8,877 bases of DNA from BOG-908 sp964244695 (lineage in GTDB: Bacteria; Pseudomonadota; Alphaproteobacteria; Acetobacterales; Acetobacteraceae): positions 1 through 8,877 of the forward strand of contig CAXTJZ010000163.1 in assembly GCA_964244695.1 (NCBI GenBank), written 5' to 3'. Made by a program: the position numbers and the translations under genes. The notes beneath the pieces were generated by a model. The model was not told where the DNA came from. It ran no database searches and worked only from the letters and a program-made list of their open reading frames with translations. Position 1 is the stretch's first letter; each line of letters starts with the position of its first letter. Shown here piece by piece: positions 7,376-8,877 of this stretch.

Positions 7376-7418
7376 CTAAATAAAAACACTTGCCCGTGAT
7401 CGGGTGCCGATTTAGATA
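7376..7418 (+). promoter_or_regulatory. Probable strong sigma70 promoter for the tRNA and export gene
   Basis: TTGCCC at 7390-7395 and TAGATA at 7413-7418 have the optimal 17-base spacing. An A-rich stretch (about 7377-7388, CTAAATAAAAAC type) lies just upstream like an UP element, and the discriminator (CGCCTC) is GC-rich, as in stable-RNA promoters under stringent control. Transcription would start near 7425, about 64 bases before the tRNA. No other promoter is evident between the tRNA and the export gene, so both may share this one. Confidence 0.6.
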
Positions 7419-7488
7419 CGCCTCGTAACGGATTACCGCCGCATCGCGAACGTGGCCCATTGGGGGCCGCCCAACCGCGCGCGGCAGA

Positions 7489-7563
7489 AGGCGTGTAGCT
7501 CAATGGCAGAGCGCTGCTTCTACTCAGCAGAGGTTGGGGGTTCGATCCCTTCCGCGCCTACCA
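7489..7563 (+). tRNA. tRNA with atypical anticodon loop (nominal anticodon UAC, Val)
   Basis: A full 75-base cloverleaf with encoded CCA can be folded. The acceptor AGGCGTG (7489-7495) pairs with CGCGCCT (7553-7559) with one G-U pair. U8/A9 follow, then the D arm GCTC/GAGC with G18G19 in the loop. The anticodon stem is CTGCT/AGCAG (7514-7518 / 7526-7530), the variable loop AGGTT, and the T arm GGGGG-TTCGATC-CCTTC. The discriminator is A. The anticodon loop (7519-7525) is TCTACTC, so positions 34-36 read TAC (Val). However position 33 is C instead of the near-universal U, and 37 is a pyrimidine. A35/C36 and A73 fit valine identity, but the call is weak. It could be a diverged or non-translating tRNA. 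Its 3' end is three bases from the earliest plausible start of the export gene. Confidence 0.75.
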
Positions 7564-7565
7564 GT

Positions 7566-8198
7566 CTGACCGTCCGGCTTGCCGTTGTGGTGGCCTGCTG
7601 CATGCTGGCCTGCTCCGCCGGCCATGCCGCTCCCCCGCCGCCGGCTTCCTCGCCCGCGCCTTCTGCAACGGCCACCGAGCCCGAAGTGGCAGGCCAGTAC
7701 GTGATCGGCCCGGGCGACGTGCTGTCCATCTTCGTCTACCAGGCGCCGCCGCTTTCGGTGACCGACCTGCCGGTGCGCCCAGACGGCCGCATCTCCGTGC
7801 CGCTGGTGCCGGACGTGGTCGCCGCGGGCAAGACGCCGAGTGAACTCGGTCACGACATCGCCGAGAGCCTGAAGAAATTCGTCAACGACCCGAACGTGAC
7901 CGTCATGGTCCACAGCTTCCAAGGCCCCGCAGACCGCCAGGTGCGCGTGATCGGGGAGGCGACTGATCCGCAGGCGATCCCTTACCGCGAGAACATGAGC
8001 CTGCTGGACGTGATGATTGCGACCAAGGGCCTGACCAAGTTCGCCGCCGGCAACCGTGCCGTCATCGTCCGCAAGGACGGCGGGACCGAGAAGCGGATAC
8101 ACGTGCATCTGTCGGACCTGATAAAGGATGGTGACATCAGCCAGAACATCATGATGCGGCCTGGGGACACGCTGATCATTCCGCAGAGCTTCTTTTGA
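7566..8198 (+). CDS. Polysaccharide export protein, Wza-like, XrtA/PEP-CTERM locus subfamily
   Basis: From 7566 the product has about 210 residues, a short Wza-type protein. After a signal sequence and a Pro/Ala linker comes the Poly_export domain: YVIGPGDVLSIFVYQ, VRPDGRISVPLV, AAGKTPSEL. The SLBB-like part follows: RVIGEATDPQAIPYRENMSLLDVM, FAAGNRAVIVR, DLIKDGDIS and the terminal RPGDTLIIPQSFF. These match the pattern of the exosortase-associated export subfamily. It should act at the outer membrane, passing EPS from the periplasm outward. The start is unclear. Upstream in-frame ATGs (7452, 7503) would translate the tRNA. CTG 7566 gives a complete signal peptide (LTVRLAVVVACC...); GTG 7587/7590 and ATG 7602 cut it short. 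Cysteines after VVVA and MLA could be lipidation sites; a signal peptidase I site (AGHA) is the alternative. No clear ribosome site is seen. Confidence 0.85.
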   Translation: MTVRLAVVVACCMLACSAGHAAPPPPASSPAPSATATEPEVAGQYVIGPGDVLSIFVYQAPPLSVTDLPVRPDGRISVPLVPDVVAAGKTPSELGHDIAESLKKFVNDPNVTVMVHSFQGPADRQVRVIGEATDPQAIPYRENMSLLDVMIATKGLTKFAAGNRAVIVRKDGGTEKRIHVHLSDLIKDGDISQNIMMRPGDTLIIPQSFF

Positions 8199-8245
8199 AG
8201 TGCTAGGAAGCAAGCAGGTCTTTTGTAGAAAAACTTTTGCTTTCT
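8199..8245 (+). repeat. Third copy of the A/T-rich intergenic repeat
   Basis: Directly after the export stop, AGTGCTAGGAAGCAAGCAGG and then a T-run, GTAGAAAAAC and TTTTGC resemble the arm next to the TPR gene stop. In both places the repeat follows the TGA stop with an AGTG start. The internal hairpin is degraded here, so any terminator effect on the next gene is probably weak. The rest of the gap to 8316 shows only a CCGGCCGG palindrome near 8259. Confidence 0.55.
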
Positions 8246-8304
8246 GTGGGCGGGTTATCCGGCCGGCAGCCGTCTTGTTCAATTTGTTTTAGCCTGGACC
8301 GTTT

Positions 8305-8309
8305 AGAGG
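8305..8309 (+). promoter_or_regulatory. Ribosome binding site for the chain-length gene
   Basis: AGAGG lies seven bases before the ATG at 8317, and no competing start is near. Confidence 0.55.
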
Positions 8310-8316
8310 CAGTCAT

Positions 8317-8877
8317 ATGGACGCCCTTCCTGATCTCATATCCCGCTACGGGGCGCTTGCCTGGCGGCGCCGCTGGTGGGGCGTGGCCGCAGCCTGGGTG
8401 CTGTGCATCGCCGGCTGGATAGGCGTGGCAAGCCTGCCCAACCAGTACGAAGCCAGCGCGCGTGTCTATATCGATGCGGACGCGGTGCTGACGCCGCTGC
8501 TGCGCGGCATCGCCGCAGACAGTTCGATGACCGACCAAATCGACCTGCTGCAGCACATGCTGCTGTCGCGGCCGAACCTGGAGAAGATCATCGCCAAGAC
8601 GGACCTCCAGCTGGACACCAGGACGGCCACCGACCTCGAGCAGATGGTCACCCGCCTGGGCAACACCATCAAGGTGAATGCGCAGACCCGCAACATCTTC
8701 TCCATCGCCTTCCGCAACCCGGACCGCCAGTTAGCCTACGACGTGGTGCAGGCCGTGCTGGCCAGCTACATAGAAAACCGCGCTGGCGACAACCGCGACG
8801 ACATGGAAAAGGCCAGCGCGTTCCTGGATGAACAGATCGCCAGCTACGAGAAGCAGCTGACGGCCGCCGAGCGGGCG
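8317..8877 (+). CDS. Polysaccharide chain-length determinant (Wzz-like), XrtA/PEP-CTERM locus subfamily, 3' cut by window
   Basis: The reading frame is open from the ATG at 8317 to the window end (187 codons), so the C-terminus is missing. An arginine-rich cytoplasmic N-terminus (AWRRRWW, 16-21) leads into the first membrane helix (about 22-40), then LPNQYEASARVYIDADAVLTPLL in shortened form (40-62): the P-x-x-Y-E-A/S-A pattern that opens Wzz domains. The stretch LLSRPNLEKII and later FRNPDRQLAYDVVQAVLASYIE are typical of the subfamily found in exosortase-linked EPS loci. From about residue 158 the chain becomes Glu/Lys/Gln-rich and should form the periplasmic coiled coil. It probably sets EPS chain length in the inner membrane together with the export protein, which lies 118 bases upstream on the same strand. 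Confidence 0.87.
   Translation, partial: MDALPDLISRYGALAWRRRWWGVAAAWVLCIAGWIGVASLPNQYEASARVYIDADAVLTPLLRGIAADSSMTDQIDLLQHMLLSRPNLEKIIAKTDLQLDTRTATDLEQMVTRLGNTIKVNAQTRNIFSIAFRNPDRQLAYDVVQAVLASYIENRAGDNRDDMEKASAFLDEQIASYEKQLTAAERA

Noticed and set aside
7233..7460. Minus-strand ORF of 75 codons in the divergent control region
   Set aside because: It overlaps both promoters and has no domain and no ribosome site. The region is better explained as regulatory DNA.
7452..7565. Export protein starting at ATG 7452 or ATG 7503
   Set aside because: The added residues (ACSSMAERCFYSAEV type) are a translation of the tRNA gene, a common annotation artefact, and would place a long foreign stretch before the signal peptide.

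Overview
The window is GC-rich, densely coding DNA from a Gram-negative bacterium and looks like part of an exopolysaccharide (EPS) locus. Three genes match families tied to the XrtA/PEP-CTERM (exosortase) type of EPS cluster: a large TPR protein of the PrsT type, a Wza-like polysaccharide export protein, and the start of the matching Wzz-like chain-length determinant. A Wzx-type flippase and a GT4 glycosyltransferase complete the theme. No exosortase, tyrosine kinase or PEP-CTERM substrate is visible, so those would have to lie outside the window. Base composition and a family of A/T-rich palindromic intergenic repeats suggest an alphaproteobacterium, perhaps Acetobacteraceae. That placement is an inference from memory of such repeats and was not tested.

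Layout: (1) 1-22, the edge of an intergenic repeat, then the flippase (77-1597, +). (2) 1598-1771, a leader with small hairpins, then a secreted YXWGXW-repeat protein (1772-2986, +) with 14 tandem heptapeptides near its C-terminus. (3) A strong hairpin (3000-3040) between convergent genes, then the glycosyltransferase (3056-4213, -). (4) A composite inverted repeat (about 4264-4416), then the 929-residue TPR protein (4413-7202, -). (5) A divergent control region (7203-7488) with a good sigma70-like promoter toward a tRNA and a weaker one toward the TPR gene; both promoters contain nearly the same GC-rich dyad. (6) A tRNA with an atypical anticodon loop (7489-7563), running directly into the export gene (about 7566-8198), another repeat copy (8199-8245), and the chain-length gene (8317 to the window end, cut off).

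Working model: the glycosyltransferase helps build a lipid-linked repeat unit, the flippase moves it across the inner membrane, the Wzz-like protein sets chain length with the export protein at the outer membrane, and the TPR protein has a scaffolding or export role. The YXWGXW protein is secreted and may be a surface or matrix component. The most unusual points are the tRNA anticodon loop, the tRNA/export-gene arrangement without a normal leader, the paired dyads in the divergent promoters, and the heptad array.
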